A stretch of 64,000 nucleotides of DNA from Agelas oroides (GCA_949130485.1 OX422199.1:5574902-5638901); one strand, 5' to 3'; positions 22,666 through 34,025 are shown, numbered from the stretch's first letter. Translations and numbers: made by a program. The notes: generated from the letters alone by a model not told the origin.

Positions 22666-23689
22666 ACATTGCAGATCTCATGCTTTACTTGACCACTGCT
22701 CATCCCAGCAAACTTAACCTTGTGTGAATCAGGTTCATGAATCTCATTGTTCCTTGATTTGATCAAGGACAATGTTTCCATGTTCAGGGGCAGGACTGGG
22801 TCCATGGCTTTTGAGGCTAAATTGTGGCAAAATTTGATCAACTGTATGACAAGTGAAGAAGCTTGACATAATTGTTTACTGTTCTTACATGTAGCCCCAA
22901 CCCTGCGATGTCATTTCAGGCCACGCCCATAAACAGCTTAGCTGTACCAAGCCTCTCCCTTGGGGTATATCAAAGAATTATTGTGAACAAAATTTCATGA
23001 TTGTTTCTACACCATTATGTTCTTCTCATCTCACTCAACTTTTTGTGAGAATAGTGGATATCTCTTTCCAAAGCACTGAAACTGGCAAATATGCCACACC
23101 CACCAGGCATTTAAACTTCCACTTCGCACCTTTAGCACCTAGTAGAGTGCAAGCACCTGTAAGTGAAATAGCTAGTGCCATAGAAATGAGTGCTGTGTAG
23201 TGCACAGAACTCATTTTTATACTTAGCATTTTCATAAATTATCATTATTACATCGGGTATACAAAGGTGGTAGGTACGGTAACATATTATCACAAAATTA
23301 TTAATGGCTTGCATGTTGGTCTACAGAAGCATCGTATAGTACTAATTAAACACACAAAACTACTGCAAGAAAGTGGTTATAAACTTACTAACTGTACAAC
23401 TGAGAAACATGACCAAAATGACTACCACACATACAACAACTGATTTAGGTCTGTGGTGGCCAGGAGAAAACCCCATAGAAGAGTAAAACCCCTCAGAATG
23501 GGAGGGAAAACTCTCCATTAGAGAGTGGATACACAAATAGGTGCAAACAAAATATGACACGAATGGGCATGCAAATGGCACCCTAAGGTGTTGAAAAATA
23601 GAATTATAGCAGTTGCACATGCACACTTCACATCTAGGACAACCAAAACCACTTTTCTGTGACACGGCTAGTACAAAAAGTTGATTAAC
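22666..23689. other. Intergenic downstream of the Death-domain exon
   Basis: No gene was recognised. It should contain the 3' untranslated region of the minus-strand gene that ends at 23690. Confidence 0.4.
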
Positions 23690-24024
23690 TTAAGTGTCTT
23701 GAGACTGGACCTGTGGACATTTGATAGCTTTAATCTGATCAGCAAGGGTGGAGAGTTCAATGTCCTGTAAGACCTCAACAAGGGTGGCCCAGGTCACCGG
23801 CTGCTTGCCTCTTCCAGTCAGCCATTCATGGAGGATCTCTGTGTTGATTTCTTCAGCATCGTAGTGGTGTTTATGGGCCATGATCTTGACCCTTGATCCA
23901 TTTATGTCATCTATGAGGAAAGTACTAAACTTGACATACTTGGTTCCTATTTCCACCGGAATGTTGATCACTCTTCCGTCAATACATGCGAGCTTCAGTA
24001 GTTGTGGTAGAGTGGGGTTGGTGC
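23690..24024 (-). CDS. Exon: C-terminal Death domain
   Basis: 111 codons ending in TAA. The pattern VKFSTFLIDDINGSRVKIM, then EEINTEILHEWLTGRGKQP and VTWATLVEVLQDIELSTLA fits the six-helix Death fold as found in early-branching animals, with the WL-G-G--PVTW core. Death domains recruit other Death-domain proteins in apoptosis and immune complexes. Phase 1 at its acceptor matches the donor of the phosphorylase exon, giving a Ser-Gly-Thr junction. Confidence 0.82.
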
Positions 24025-27000
24025 CTGGTGGTGTGTTAGTTAAATACAGAGACAGTAGAGACAGCAAACAAGCTCTTAGCAAGGACCATTGAGATTAATT
24101 TTAACAATGAGACATGCAAAAACGTAATTATCTACATTGGCAGTTTACTCTCTTGATATCAACGACAAGGAAAAGCACCCCAGATAGTTAAAGCTTGATC
24201 TGCATAGAAGGCATACCTCTCTCTCGAATTATTACAGGCCTTTCTTTAGTAGATGGATTTATTTCATGTGTAAAGGTACATTATTAAAAAACAAAGAAGA
24301 AATTCAGTATTTAGAAGAGGAAACACCAAGGCAATTGCTAAAACATGGAGTGATACTGAAATCAGTCATTAAACTATGGAAAACGTGGCAGAGGATTATT
24401 GCCAGGTGCATGAAATCAAAGCATTGTATGTTGTTCAACCACATAATATTGCCAACTTACAGGTTGCCTCTGGTTCCATACCTTGAAATACTGCTGGCTG
24501 AGGTAAAGCTATATACAAGGTGGAGAAAAACAACACTATATGATGCACATGATAATTATGCTAAATGGGCACTGTATTATTCAGACTCACAGATCAGCTA
24601 GCTCAACTGCAGTACACGTATAACATTCCTCAGCTTGACTTATGTGAGTGCATGGGACCAATTTGATACACTATGTATGTACATTGCAACCCACTTTAGA
24701 GGTTTGTATACTAATGCACTCAGCAATTCATTATTATAAATCACAGTATTCTACCTACATTACAATTTCTATGGAAAGTCTACTTACCACTGAACTCAAT
24801 GCCTCCACTTTTGTTGAGGCAGTAGTGGATGCAATTCATAGCTGCTTTGGCAGCGGTCCACTGCCATTGGTCTCCCTTTGTACAGTCACCATAGTCAGCA
24901 ACACCCTTTACAACGATGACTTCAATATCTTTGTTGTGTAGACCTTTTAGTGCTCTCTTCAACTCAAAAAGAGCCCACCCCTCCATTTCACCCCCGATGC
25001 AATCTGGAGTATGTTTCATTAGTTGGTCTTTCAGCATCTCATCTCTAACAAGTGTTGGGGCACTGACAATACAACCAATGTGAGCAACTGATGTTCGATT
25101 ATCCTCTGTACATGTGAAACTCTTCATGTCTGTCCAATCTCTTGCCGAATCTTCAAAGATTCTCTGTACATTAGGGTCAATCTGCTCACGTGGGCCATGG
25201 TATGTGATTTTTCCATCAACTGTCTTGTACTGGACAAAGTTTTCTATCTGGTCTGAAATGAGGACATCTGCAAACTTGCGTTCTTGGTTGTTGGCATAAG
25301 CTATACCAGCTCCGATGACTACCTTGCTATTTGGAAATGATTTAGTAAGAACTGATGTGAGCTCATCACGACATTTGTTCCCCTGTCCAATCCTTACAAC
25401 AGCAGCTCTGTAACCTGCAAACCACCCTATTACTGAGCTAACCTGAGGGTAGATGATGGGACGATCTTGAATCTTACTACCATCCTCTTTCGTTGGTGGT
25501 TCCAGCCTCTCAAGCGCTGCCCAATACTCATTGTCATTGCATGTATGGAGAATAAGCACCACTTGTTTTGCAAACAACTGCACTACTTTGATTGTGGTCT
25601 TGTCTGTTTGCTGAATGTGCAAAGTAACAGGATCAAATTGATTCATTATGCTTCTCCGTTCACTGTTGGCAAACTTTGGCTTTGAAGTATCTTCTGTAAA
25701 GAATGATATGATACTATATAGTAGATGAAAATTGTGACCATATACATGTATGATAGTGCATACTCAAAGTATAATCAATGTCTTCTCACATTGATACTTA
25801 TGCCTAACAAGATTGAAACCAGGCAATGAAGCTACGAATTCTGGATCATAATGGCTAAAAAATACCAGTCTTAGGTTGATGTGTCAATGAAGTCATTTAT
25901 TTCGTGGACTCCCAATGTTCACTACCCACTGATTTAGACAACACAGTGGAAAGCTTTACAAAACTGCTACGCAGTTTACTCAGCACCAAGTAAAAGCACT
26001 GCTGCTAGAATCTCATTCAGCAATGTCTTAACAGGTGAGTAGCTAGTAGCATAGTACTGCACAAACATCATGATCACATGTAAACAGCCCTAACCCAATG
26101 AATACACATTGATACATAAATTATCCTACAATCTAATAATAAATAATCACTGTTGCAGGTTACTTTGGATTCCACAGCTGGCCAGGATGTAGCTACAGGG
26201 TGCAGACAAATTTTTATACTGATGGACACAACACGTTTACTTCAAACTCACTTTTTAGGATTTCCAGGACCCGATTTCTCACTGTCTCATTCATTGAGTG
26301 TTTTTTACTGAACAGTTCTCTCAGTAGCTCTTTGCTAGTGTCAGTAGAGTAGGGATCAAACAACAGTAGGCCCTGAACTGGTACTGGGTTTCTGCCTCTC
26401 TGATCAAGAGCATTTACTTCTCCTCTAACAATCAACCTTGCAATTTCTGTAAGAGAGTAAAATTTAACACATTCAATATTGTCTGTGAAAGGATGGTTGA
26501 CATCAGTGGGATGAATGAATGATTCAGACATTTCCACTGCGTTACAGTGTTCATCTTTTGCTTCTAAGATTTTCTGGATGACTTCTGAACATAGTTGAGC
26601 ACATTTAGCTTCCTTGCCTTTAGGGCAGCACATTATTACAATCACTGATTGATATTGCAATCCCACTTCAATAACTGTTTCAATTGGTACTCTATTGACC
26701 CATGCAATCCCATGCTTCCATACTGAGCACTTGCAACGAAGAGAAAGTGAATCTTGACGGCAGTCACCTGGATCAAGCTTTAAGGCAAAGGTGAAAGCCA
26801 AACGAAGGATGAGTACGTGAAGAAATTGTGTTGTGAGAAATTGGTCAGGTCGGATGCACTTGTAAAACCAACCACATTTACAGCACATGGCATCATTTTG
26901 CTCCCATACATCTAATGGATTCTCCACACTAACTAAAGCTGGGAAGAAGTAGTACTCTTCTGAAACATTTGGAGAAATGTCTTCCACATCAGTAGCCTCA

Positions 27001-30000
27001 TCATTAAGCAGTGATAAGGTTTCATGGTCTTCAATCTTGAAGCAGAATTCTAAGTGGGTAAGAAACTCAGTAACCATGACGGGGTTATAGTCTGGAAATT
27101 CATTCTTCAACTTGAAGAAGGGAACAACTCCAGTGCTCCAGGAAAGATCCTTGTGCTGCCTGAAGTTTTTTGGTGCAAAGATGATTCCATTGATCTCACC
27201 CAATAAAGCCTGCTTCTGAAGAATGACCCACCAGTCTCCATGGTTCTCACCACCTTTCACAAGGAAGAGAAGGCCTTTATCACTCAGTGTTGAAACAAGA
27301 GGGATTAGATTGGAAGGACTCTGAGGAAGGAATTCCCTATTTTCTTTGACACCGGTGGCTACATCTGAAACTGTGCAAGCAACTTTACCTTTGAATCTTT
27401 CCAGCAGAAAAGCATAAAGCACATGGCAGCGCAAGTTAACAACTGCTGTCTGTCGTAAGAGAGAGCAGCTTTGGTTTACTAAAGAACAAAAGAGTCGTAA
27501 CTCTTTTGATGCAGGGTCTCTGCAGTCAAGAGCAACTTGACCAGCGAAGTGAAATGAGGCTGACAGCTTTTTGAGTATATCAGTTATCTGAGTCATTGTC
27601 TCTTGCATATTTCTTTCAGTGGACATCACCACATCAGCATGACTTCCAGCCAGGATCACTTGAGGAGGTGCACTAGATTGTGCAGCATGATTGTCAATGA
27701 AGGACCACCAGTAACGCAGTGTTTGACTGATCTTCTCTTCACTCTCACTCAAGTTGATAACAACAATAAAAGCTGGTGGAGTTGAGATTACTGTACTTCG
27801 AATGACTGCAGCATGGCTGGTGTAGTATTCAACCTGACCTGCTAGATCACTGTGTTGCCAAATGTTTTGCTACGGAATGTAGTTGGAATAATACCAGCAG
27901 TATGGAGTGGAACATTCTTAACCCTTCTCACCTGTTTGGGGACGATTTTCCAAAGGATGCTGGTGGCTTCTTTGCAGATAGCTTTGACAAGAGTACTTTT
28001 TCCAGTCTCAGGATTCCCCAAAATAAACATATTAATGTACGTTTGTACTGACTGCTTTGTCTTGCATTTGACAATGTGAGAGATTGCTTGTATGAGCTGA
28101 TAATTTGTTGTAAGCTCTATGGGTGTCTGACCTGCACTGTTAACACATGATGGGTCAACAGAGGTTAGCAAATGTTTAGCAACTTTCACCATTTCTGGTT
28201 GAGTTTCTCCACCTATGCAAGCAAGATGCAGGGGTGTGTTCCCATGTGGGTCACACAGAGTCAGATCACAATCTTTGTGTTGAAGAAGAGTAGTAGTTAC
28301 TGTAGGATTATTTTTTTTGATGGCTATTAGCAGTGGAGTGAAATGGTCGTTGTTCAGGACATTTGGATTGCACTGCTTACTAGTTAACAACTGGGATGTT
28401 ATGTTGTCCCTAACAGCATTGTGTAGTGGTGTATCACCCTCCTTGTTCTTAACATTTGGATCACACTGCTTGGAGGACAGCAGTTGAGCAATTATGTCAT
28501 CTTGCCCATACTTAGCTGCAAAATGTAAAGGAGTGTTTTTATAGATAGAACTTTGAACATTGGGATTACATCTTTCATCAGTGATGAGGTACCTGACAAT
28601 ATCCACATCACCCCACTGACATGCAATGTGAAGTAGACAGTCTCCATCATCATTGAGAGGGATATCCTGAGCAGTTTCACTTTTCTTGTTTGGAACGTTA
28701 GTTCTGCATCTAACTTCAAGGAGGAATTTCACCACATTCAATGATCCTGTGTAACAAGCAATGTGTAGCGGTGTATCACCCTCCTTGTTCTGAGCATTTG
28801 GATCACAATCCTTATATGAAAACAATTGAACAATTGTGTCTTCTTGCCCACACTTAGCTGCAATGTGCAGTGGTGTGTCACCAACATTGTTCTGAACATT
28901 AATGCTACATTGCTGGTGAGCTAACAGTTTAGAAATTGCATGTTTTTTTGTTCTGTCTAACTGCAAAATGTAGCGGTGTATCACCATCCTTGTTCTGAGC
29001 ATTTGGATCACATTCCTTACATGAAAACAGTTGAACAATTGTGTCTTCTTGCCCACACTTTGCTGCAATGTGCAGTGGTGTGTCACCGACATTGTTCTGA
29101 ACATTAATGCTACATTGCTGGTGAGCTAACAGTTTAGAAATTGCAGCTTTCTTGCTCTATCTAACTGCAAAATGTAGCGGTGTATCACCATCCTTGTTCT
29201 GAGCATTTGGATCACATTCCTTACATGAAAACAGTTGAACAATTGTGTCTTCTTGCCCACACTTAGCTGCAATGTGCAGTGGTGTGTCACCGACATTGTT
29301 CTGAACATTAATGCTACATTGCTGGTGAGCTAATAGTTTAGAAATTGCAGCTTTCTTGCTCTGTCTAACTGCGAAATGTAGTGGTGTATCACCCTCCTTG
29401 TTCTGAGCATTTGGATCACAATCCTTATATGAAAACAATTGAACAATTGTGTCTTCTTGCCCACACTTAGCTGCAATGTGCAGTGGTGTGTCACCGACAT
29501 TGTTCTGAACATTAATGCTACATTGCTGGTGAGCTAACAGTTTAGAAATTGCAGCTTTCTTGCTCTGTCTAACTGCAAAATGTAGTGGTGTATCACCCTC
29601 CTTGTTCTGAGCATTTGGATCACAATCCTTATATGAAAACAGTTGAACAATTGTGTCTTCTTGCCCACACTTAGCTGCAATGTGCAGTGGTATGTTACCA
29701 ACATTATTTACAACGTTTGGATTACACTGTTTGCTACTCAGCAACTGGGATATTGCAGGTGCTCTCATGTTGTCCCTAACAGCAATGTGTAGAGGAGTAT
29801 CACCTTCCTTGTTTTGAACGTTTGGATTACATTCCTCATATGACAACAGTTTAACAATTGTACCTTTGTGCTCAATAATACACCAAACAGCAATGTGTAA
29901 TGGTGTGTCACCCATTTTGTTCTGAAGGTTTATATTACACTGCTTATGAGCTAACAGTTGGGAAATTGCAGCTTTATTATTCTCTCTAACAGCAATGTGT

Positions 30001-30456
30001 AGTGGTGTACTGCCCCTCTTGTTCTGAACATTGATATTACACTTTGGATGAGCTAACAGTCCACAAATTGCAGCTCTGTTGTTCTTCCAAACAGCAATGT
30101 GTAGTGGTGTATCACCCACCTTGTTTTGAGCATTTGAATTACATTCCATATAAGACAACAGTTGAACAACTGTATCATCTTGCCCATACTTAACCGCAAT
30201 GTGTAATGGAGTGTTTTCAGAGGTATAACTTTGAACATTTAAATCACATTTTTGATAATTTAGCAGGACCTTGACAACTTCCAAGCAACCATATTTACAG
30301 GCAATGTGGAGAGGAGATTCACCATCAATGTTGTGAGCATTTACATCACATTCTTTATCACTGAGCAGAGAAGTTACTTTTCTTAAATCTCCTCTCTTAC
30401 AAGCATCATGAAGTTGACTCATGTTTCCAAAAGCTTGTAACTGCTTCACGTAAGGC
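23690..30456 (-). CDS. Ankyrin-Roc-COR-phosphorylase-Death protein, predicted 3-exon gene (disrupted copy)
   Basis: Three exons join in phase: 26252-30456 (acceptor TTGTTGTAG at its start, donor GTGAGT, phase 1), 24788-25693 (acceptor TTTACAG, donor GTAAGT, phase 1) and 23690-24024 (acceptor CACCACCAG). The product would carry about 22 ankyrin repeats, a Roc-like GTPase (P-loop GNPETGKST, G3 DLAGQ, G4-like AGSHAD), a COR-like region, a nucleoside phosphorylase domain and a C-terminal Death domain. This matches the logic of NLR/ROCO innate sensors: ligand-binding repeats, nucleotide switch, effector and adaptor domain. In this copy the first exon has one in-frame stop (29157-29159), a one-base gain in an A run (about 28943-28949) and a shift just before DLAGQ (about 27839). 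It may be a pseudogene, or the changes may be assembly errors. The first exon probably has upstream partners that I could not identify. Confidence 0.72.
24025..24787 (-). other. Intron 2 of the phosphorylase-Death gene
   Basis: It begins GTAAGT and ends CACCACCAG on the minus strand. A 111-codon open frame on the plus strand (24266-24601) has no recognisable features and is treated as chance. Confidence 0.6.
24788..25693 (-). CDS. Exon: purine nucleoside phosphorylase / MTA-SAH nucleosidase-like domain
   Basis: About 302 uninterrupted codons. Family features are visible: VVIGAGIAYANN, the core strand FADVLISDQIENFVQYK, the nucleoside-binding GGEMEGW motif, and VVKGVADYGD with the catalytic-type Asp followed by WTAAKAAMNC. 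Such domains cleave or phosphorolyse purine nucleosides. They also occur as effector or sensing domains in fungal, bacterial and cnidarian STAND/NLR proteins. Upstream of the first ATG (25646) the frame stays open to the acceptor at 25694, so this is an internal exon and not a gene start. An earlier N-terminal part (residues roughly 1-80) matches nothing I recognise. Confidence 0.85.
25694..26251 (-). other. Predicted intron joining the Roc-COR exon to the phosphorylase exon
   Basis: It begins GTGAGT and ends TTCTTTACAG on the minus strand. Both sides are phase 1, giving Lys across the junction. The alternative is that the Roc gene stops at 26214 and a separate gene starts upstream of 25693. 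Confidence 0.6.
26252..30456 (-). CDS. Exon: ankyrin repeats, Roc GTPase, COR-like region
   Basis: Ankyrin repeats run from about 30420 down to 28130, most carrying GDTPLHIAV and a C(D/N)xNxQN loop. The Roc domain follows directly (P-loop near 27990-28018). The switch region DLAGQVEYYTSHAAVIRSTV is in a different frame from the P-loop. The downstream part keeps ILAGSHADVV (G4-like) and a COR-like segment with CCKCGWFYKC and LHVLILRLAFTFAL. The open frame continues to a stop at 26214, but the strong donor GTGAGT at 26246-26251 matches the next acceptor in phase, so 26252 is preferred as the exon end. A possible internal start is MSQLHDACKRG at 30422. Confidence 0.7.
28795..29700 (-). repeat. 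204-bp tandem array encoding ankyrin doublets
   Basis: The landmark TTCTTGCCCA recurs at 28841, 29046, 29250, 29454 and 29658, a period of 204 bp with one 205-bp step. Each unit encodes two ankyrin repeats (68 residues). Copies are nearly identical, unlike the divergent repeats on either side, which points to recent tandem expansion or gene conversion. Confidence 0.93.
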
Positions 30457-31587
30457 CTACAACAAAGAAAACAGTAGTTGCATTGGCTAATTGAATTCGC
30501 AAACATTGCGATCTGTGTGTATACACAATGAAAGGCAACAGTGCATGATGACATCATTTTATTTCTCGACAGAAATGACATCATCATGCACTTTTGTGAA
30601 ATGGTAGACACCTGTACATGCTATTTTGGATATACAAAAGCCTTGTGTGCTGTGTACAGTCTGACATTACCAGGTAGTGCTGTGCTGCACATTATACTTT
30701 GGCGTGTTCAAATGTTTCAGTCATGCAGTTTTGTAGAAAGTTTAAATTTAATTAATTAAAACCCTCCAACATGCAAGAAACTGTTACTGCTAACAGTCAT
30801 CAGGGTATGCAGAGTCAATTGACTGTATAGTTTGCAGTTCATGCATAAAACATCTGTAGAGTCATTAGTCCAGTTCAATGAGATCTCACCATGGCATCAA
30901 AAAGGCTTTGTTGAATGTACCAGATGGAAGTGGTTTTACCAGCTATCAGACTATACACAGCTAACTGTCTGTAGTTAATAGTCACTTTTAGAGTTCAGTG
31001 GTGTCGTAAAGACATTTCTCTGGAGGGAGCATGATAAGAGCATGCATAAATGTGCAGCATGTAGGGGGTGTAGAGGCATGCCACCCCCTCCACCTACCAG
31101 GTTAGGTTTAGGTTGTTTCGAACGTTCTGGGGCCATTTATGGGCAAATGTGCCTACTTACATCGGTCTTATGTATGGTCCTAAGCAGGCAGGATTCTAAT
31201 CGAAATTAATTTGCTTCATGCCAACACGGAAATATGGGTCACAAAGGATCCTGTCTAACTATATGTACTACTGCTCAGACTCCTTCCATTCTGCAGTATT
31301 GATTGGTTCTGGGATTCACACATGGTGATTGAAAGCAACCGGCACTGTGGGACAGAATGTGTCTGGCTTGCAAGACTAATGATGCATATCAGAGAGTCGG
31401 TAGACTCTCTATGTAGGGATGGCACTGACGCGCAATATATGCAAAAGCCGTAACACTTCACCACAAACACGCTAAAAGCTTATTTAAGCGCCCAGGCTTC
31501 CTCTTTGAGTGGCTTTGTGATCAGCAAGACTCATATAAGTGGCCAAAAACCACGCGGAAGACAGCTAAACGCAAAAGTGTGCGGTCA
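30457..31587. other. Intergenic, no gene recognised
   Basis: It holds the palindrome at 30541-30591 and otherwise nothing I can support. 5' exons of the ankyrin gene could be here but no good candidate was found. Confidence 0.4.
30541..30591. repeat. Short palindrome, relative of 20514-20563
   Basis: GTGCATGATGACATCAT is inverted as AAATGACATCATCATGCAC with two mismatches. The arm sequence matches the palindrome at 20514-20563. Confidence 0.6.
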
Positions 31588-32258
31588 CAGAGGGGTAGGA
31601 GCAAGTTGAGAAGAGGGGGGGCGAGTCATTGCCAGAAATTTGAATAGCGCGGCGGTCACGGCGTTATTTCCGTAGCGTACAGAGTTATAAAACGCGGAAG
31701 TTTACGTTGTACCATATTTGCAATTATCCGTAATTGTATATGCTAGCGTACATTTTTGTACCTATTTGGTACCGATTTGGCAAATTCTGTGGACAAAATC
31801 TGCAAAAACTTTACGGCCAGTCGGGCAGAGGACATCGAAAATAAGTGAGTTATATCGTTAACCAATCAAAAATGAACTGCAAAAGTGTATATTTTTATTT
31901 CAGAAAATTTGAAATGCCTATTTTTTCACACTTCAATGTGTGAAAACACGGTAGAAATACTATCACGAATGGCAAATTCTGTGACCTTCAGGAGCCATCA
32001 CTGTAGATATCTGTGGCTAGTAGAGAGATAGCAGAAGGTGACTATATCGTTAACAACACATTTACGGACAAGGTAAGCTCGTTACTTAAGTTAGAGTTTG
32101 AACCGCCATGTAACGGACGTTTCCAAAGAGTGCGAAGTCCGTGTCATTGCATTTCTGGCAATGTAAGAAGGGGGCGTGCGTAGCACGCCCCTTCTAGGGG
32201 GGTCTGGGGGCATGCTTTCAAAAGTGGGGGGCAACTGCCCCCTTCTCCTACCCCTCTG
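31588..32258. mobile_element. TIR element with 5-bp target duplication, copy 1
   Basis: The termini CAGAGGGGTAGGAG are inverted at the two ends, flanked by GGTCA at 31583-31587 and 32259-32263. The right subterminal part (GGGGGCATGC, then GGGGGGCAACTGCCCCC) is shared in inverted form with the element at 38453-38887. A hAT-like (hAT5) affiliation is possible from the CAG start and 5-bp duplication. No transposase was recognised. Confidence 0.88.
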
Positions 32259-32359
32259 GGTCATGAAAGTGCCATTTTTCGTATTCTTCTTTCTTTCTTG
32301 TCAAGACCACTATGTTCAACAACGATATCTCGCAAACGGTTTAAGTAAGTCTTACCCAC

Positions 32360-32458
32360 CGTCATTTTAGCACGAAACTGATGCTTATCACAGCGCGGAG
32401 CTCTACGACCGCTCAGCGTCTTCATAGTTTCAAATTCACCCTGGTCAACAAAAGCCAT
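32360..32458 (-). CDS. Candidate first exon (33 codons)
   Basis: MAFVDQGEFETMKTLSGRR is followed by 14 more open codons to a donor (ACG, then GTGGGT; a second donor GTAAGA lies four bases on). The sequence looks protein-like and starts in a CpG-rich region. No downstream exon was identified, because a transposon begins 100 bp on at 32258. Confidence 0.35.
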
Positions 32459-32591
32459 TCACAACACTCTGAGGCTGCTGTACGTTGCTTAGGACGCCAT
32501 TTTCTAATTTTGTACGCATGCGCACACGAAGTCTCGTTCCCAGACCAAAGAACACTGTCTTGGTCTGGAAGCGAGACTAGTACACAGGCGA
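32459..32591. promoter_or_regulatory. Candidate bidirectional promoter
   Basis: A 133-bp CpG-containing gap separates two divergent candidate first exons. It contains ACGCATGCGCAC (32514-32525), which fits an NRF-1-type palindrome. A foldback element lies inside it. Evidence is circumstantial. Confidence 0.3.
32529..32579. mobile_element. Short foldback, TAGTCTCG family
   Basis: AGTCTCGTTCCCAGACCAA is inverted as TTGGTCTGGAAGCGAGACT around a 10-bp loop. Flanking 9-mers match at six of nine positions, consistent with an old 9-bp duplication. Confidence 0.65.
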
Positions 32592-32670
32592 AATGGCCAG
32601 CGGGCAGTACGCATGGCTGGCACGGTCTTTTCCCCCCGCGGCATTCGGCAAGGCTTATGAACACCACATA
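32592..32670 (+). CDS. Candidate first exon (26 codons)
   Basis: MASGQYAWLARSFPPAAFGK plus six codons ends at a consensus donor (ATAG, then GTAAGG). It diverges from the minus-strand candidate exon. No continuation exon could be assigned. Confidence 0.35.
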
Positions 32671-33193
32671 GGTAAGGCGCTTCCTACTTGTAGCTACACT
32701 AAAAATAGCTTACTCACAGCTTTAGTGAACTGTACAGCTAGCATGGTAAGTTGTCAGTAGTCTCGCGGAGCCAGACTCTCACACGAAAAGGGAGAGTCGG
32801 TGCTAATAGGCCACGGAATTTCTGTGGGCGATAATTGACCATAAGTTGAAGGTCTGGCTTCAATGTCACTTCCCTGTCAATCGCATACTTGTTCGCACCT
32901 ACTTAATTACGTACTGACTTGCTAACAGTGCAACACCAACTCAATAAGCGATAGTCTCGTCCTGGTGAATATAGTACAACATTTTTGTACCTCCGCGGAA
33001 TTTCGGCGGCACGATCTGATTGGCTGATTTGGCAATTATCTCACTGCACTGGGCTTCCTTACCGCAAACCCACTTAGCTTTACTCATCACACCTTTACAG
33101 ACCTACTTAGCACACCTCCAAGTTGCTGAAGCCCAGCAAGCGACTTCAAAGGCTTCGCTTTTAGCGGAATCCATAGCAATGGCTAGCCCACGG

Positions 33194-33652
33194 TAGCCTC
33201 GTCCCCAGGCCCCACCCAAAAATCGGGAAAGGGGCCTGGTGTCACTTGCAAACTTTCTCGTATGTGCTGAGTCAGCATATTATGTAAGAATTACATGCCT
33301 TACGTGATCACGTGGTAGCCAGCTACTGTTGACAATGGCATTACAGAGTAGATGAATAGATCTTGCTACGGAGCGACTACAGAGAGGCAAGAGTAGTAGC
33401 CTAGCAAGCGTAACTACGCTCTAAGTTTCTGAAATCCGAAGTTTATGAAAAGTCTGCTTGCCTCGTTCCCATTTTCAAATGGTCTTGGAACGAGTCTACT
33501 ACTTTCACGTGTCAAGAATTTAGTAATTGGTAATGGACGAACGTGATTCCTCTACTCCAAACGAAGACTGCTGACACAGCACATACGGGAATTTTTGCAA
33601 GTAACACCAGGCCCCTTTCCCGCTTTTTGGGTGGGGCCTGGGGACGAGGCTA
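33194..33652. mobile_element. Nested TAGCCTCG element with long arms
   Basis: The arms start TAGCCTCGTCCCCAGGCC and run inward at least 45 bp (to GGGCCTGGTGT) with an inverted match at the right end. The flanks AGCCCACGG and AGCCCATGG form a 9-bp duplication with one mismatch. Confidence 0.88.
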
Positions 33653-33675
33653 AGCCCATGGTGTGAGGCTGTACT

Positions 33676-33728
33676 ATATTCGCCAGACCCTCCTTTCCTC
33701 TTTGGAGGAGGGTCTGGGAACGAGACTA
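33676..33728. mobile_element. Short foldback, TAGTCTCG family
   Basis: CCAGACCCTCCT and AGGAGGGTCTGG are inverted, and the right end continues GAACGAGACTA. The left terminus is degraded. It abuts the preceding element. Confidence 0.55.
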
Positions 33729-34025
33729 AATAAGCGAGTGCCGAGACTAAGTTGTCAGTATGATAGTTTTCTGTGCTGCAGCTGGTCAGTCGTCATGTGA
33801 TTGACAACTGAATCCTGAAATTGGTTTCACAAAGTTTGGTAGGGAGAGTGGTTGGCCCTTCATCAGGTTCTAGCTGGCTATATTACACATTATTATTACA
33901 TGCCTGGAACTACTACTATTACTGCCAATGCCGTTTCAAATTCTGGTGTTGTGGTTACACTTGAAATATTCTTCTTAGGCTTAGGTCTAACTGTAACTGA
34001 GATTAACATCAAAAAAGTACAGAAA

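Larger units (their letters stand above)
32758..33749. mobile_element. Mutator-like element with 9-bp duplication, hosting nested copies
   Basis: The ends are TAGTCTCG and CGAGACTA. The flanks AGTTGTCAG at 32749-32757 and 33750-33758 are identical. Two further family members sit inside it (33194-33652 and about 33676-33728). Outside those inserts the interior has short open stretches but nothing identifiable. Confidence 0.85.

Noticed and set aside
23360-23665. 101-codon minus-strand frame with a hydrophobic end
   Set aside because: It lies downstream of the Death-domain stop with no homology or splice support and is more likely 3' untranslated sequence.
24266-24601. 111-codon plus-strand frame
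   Set aside because: It lies inside a predicted intron, has no recognisable motif and no splice or start support.
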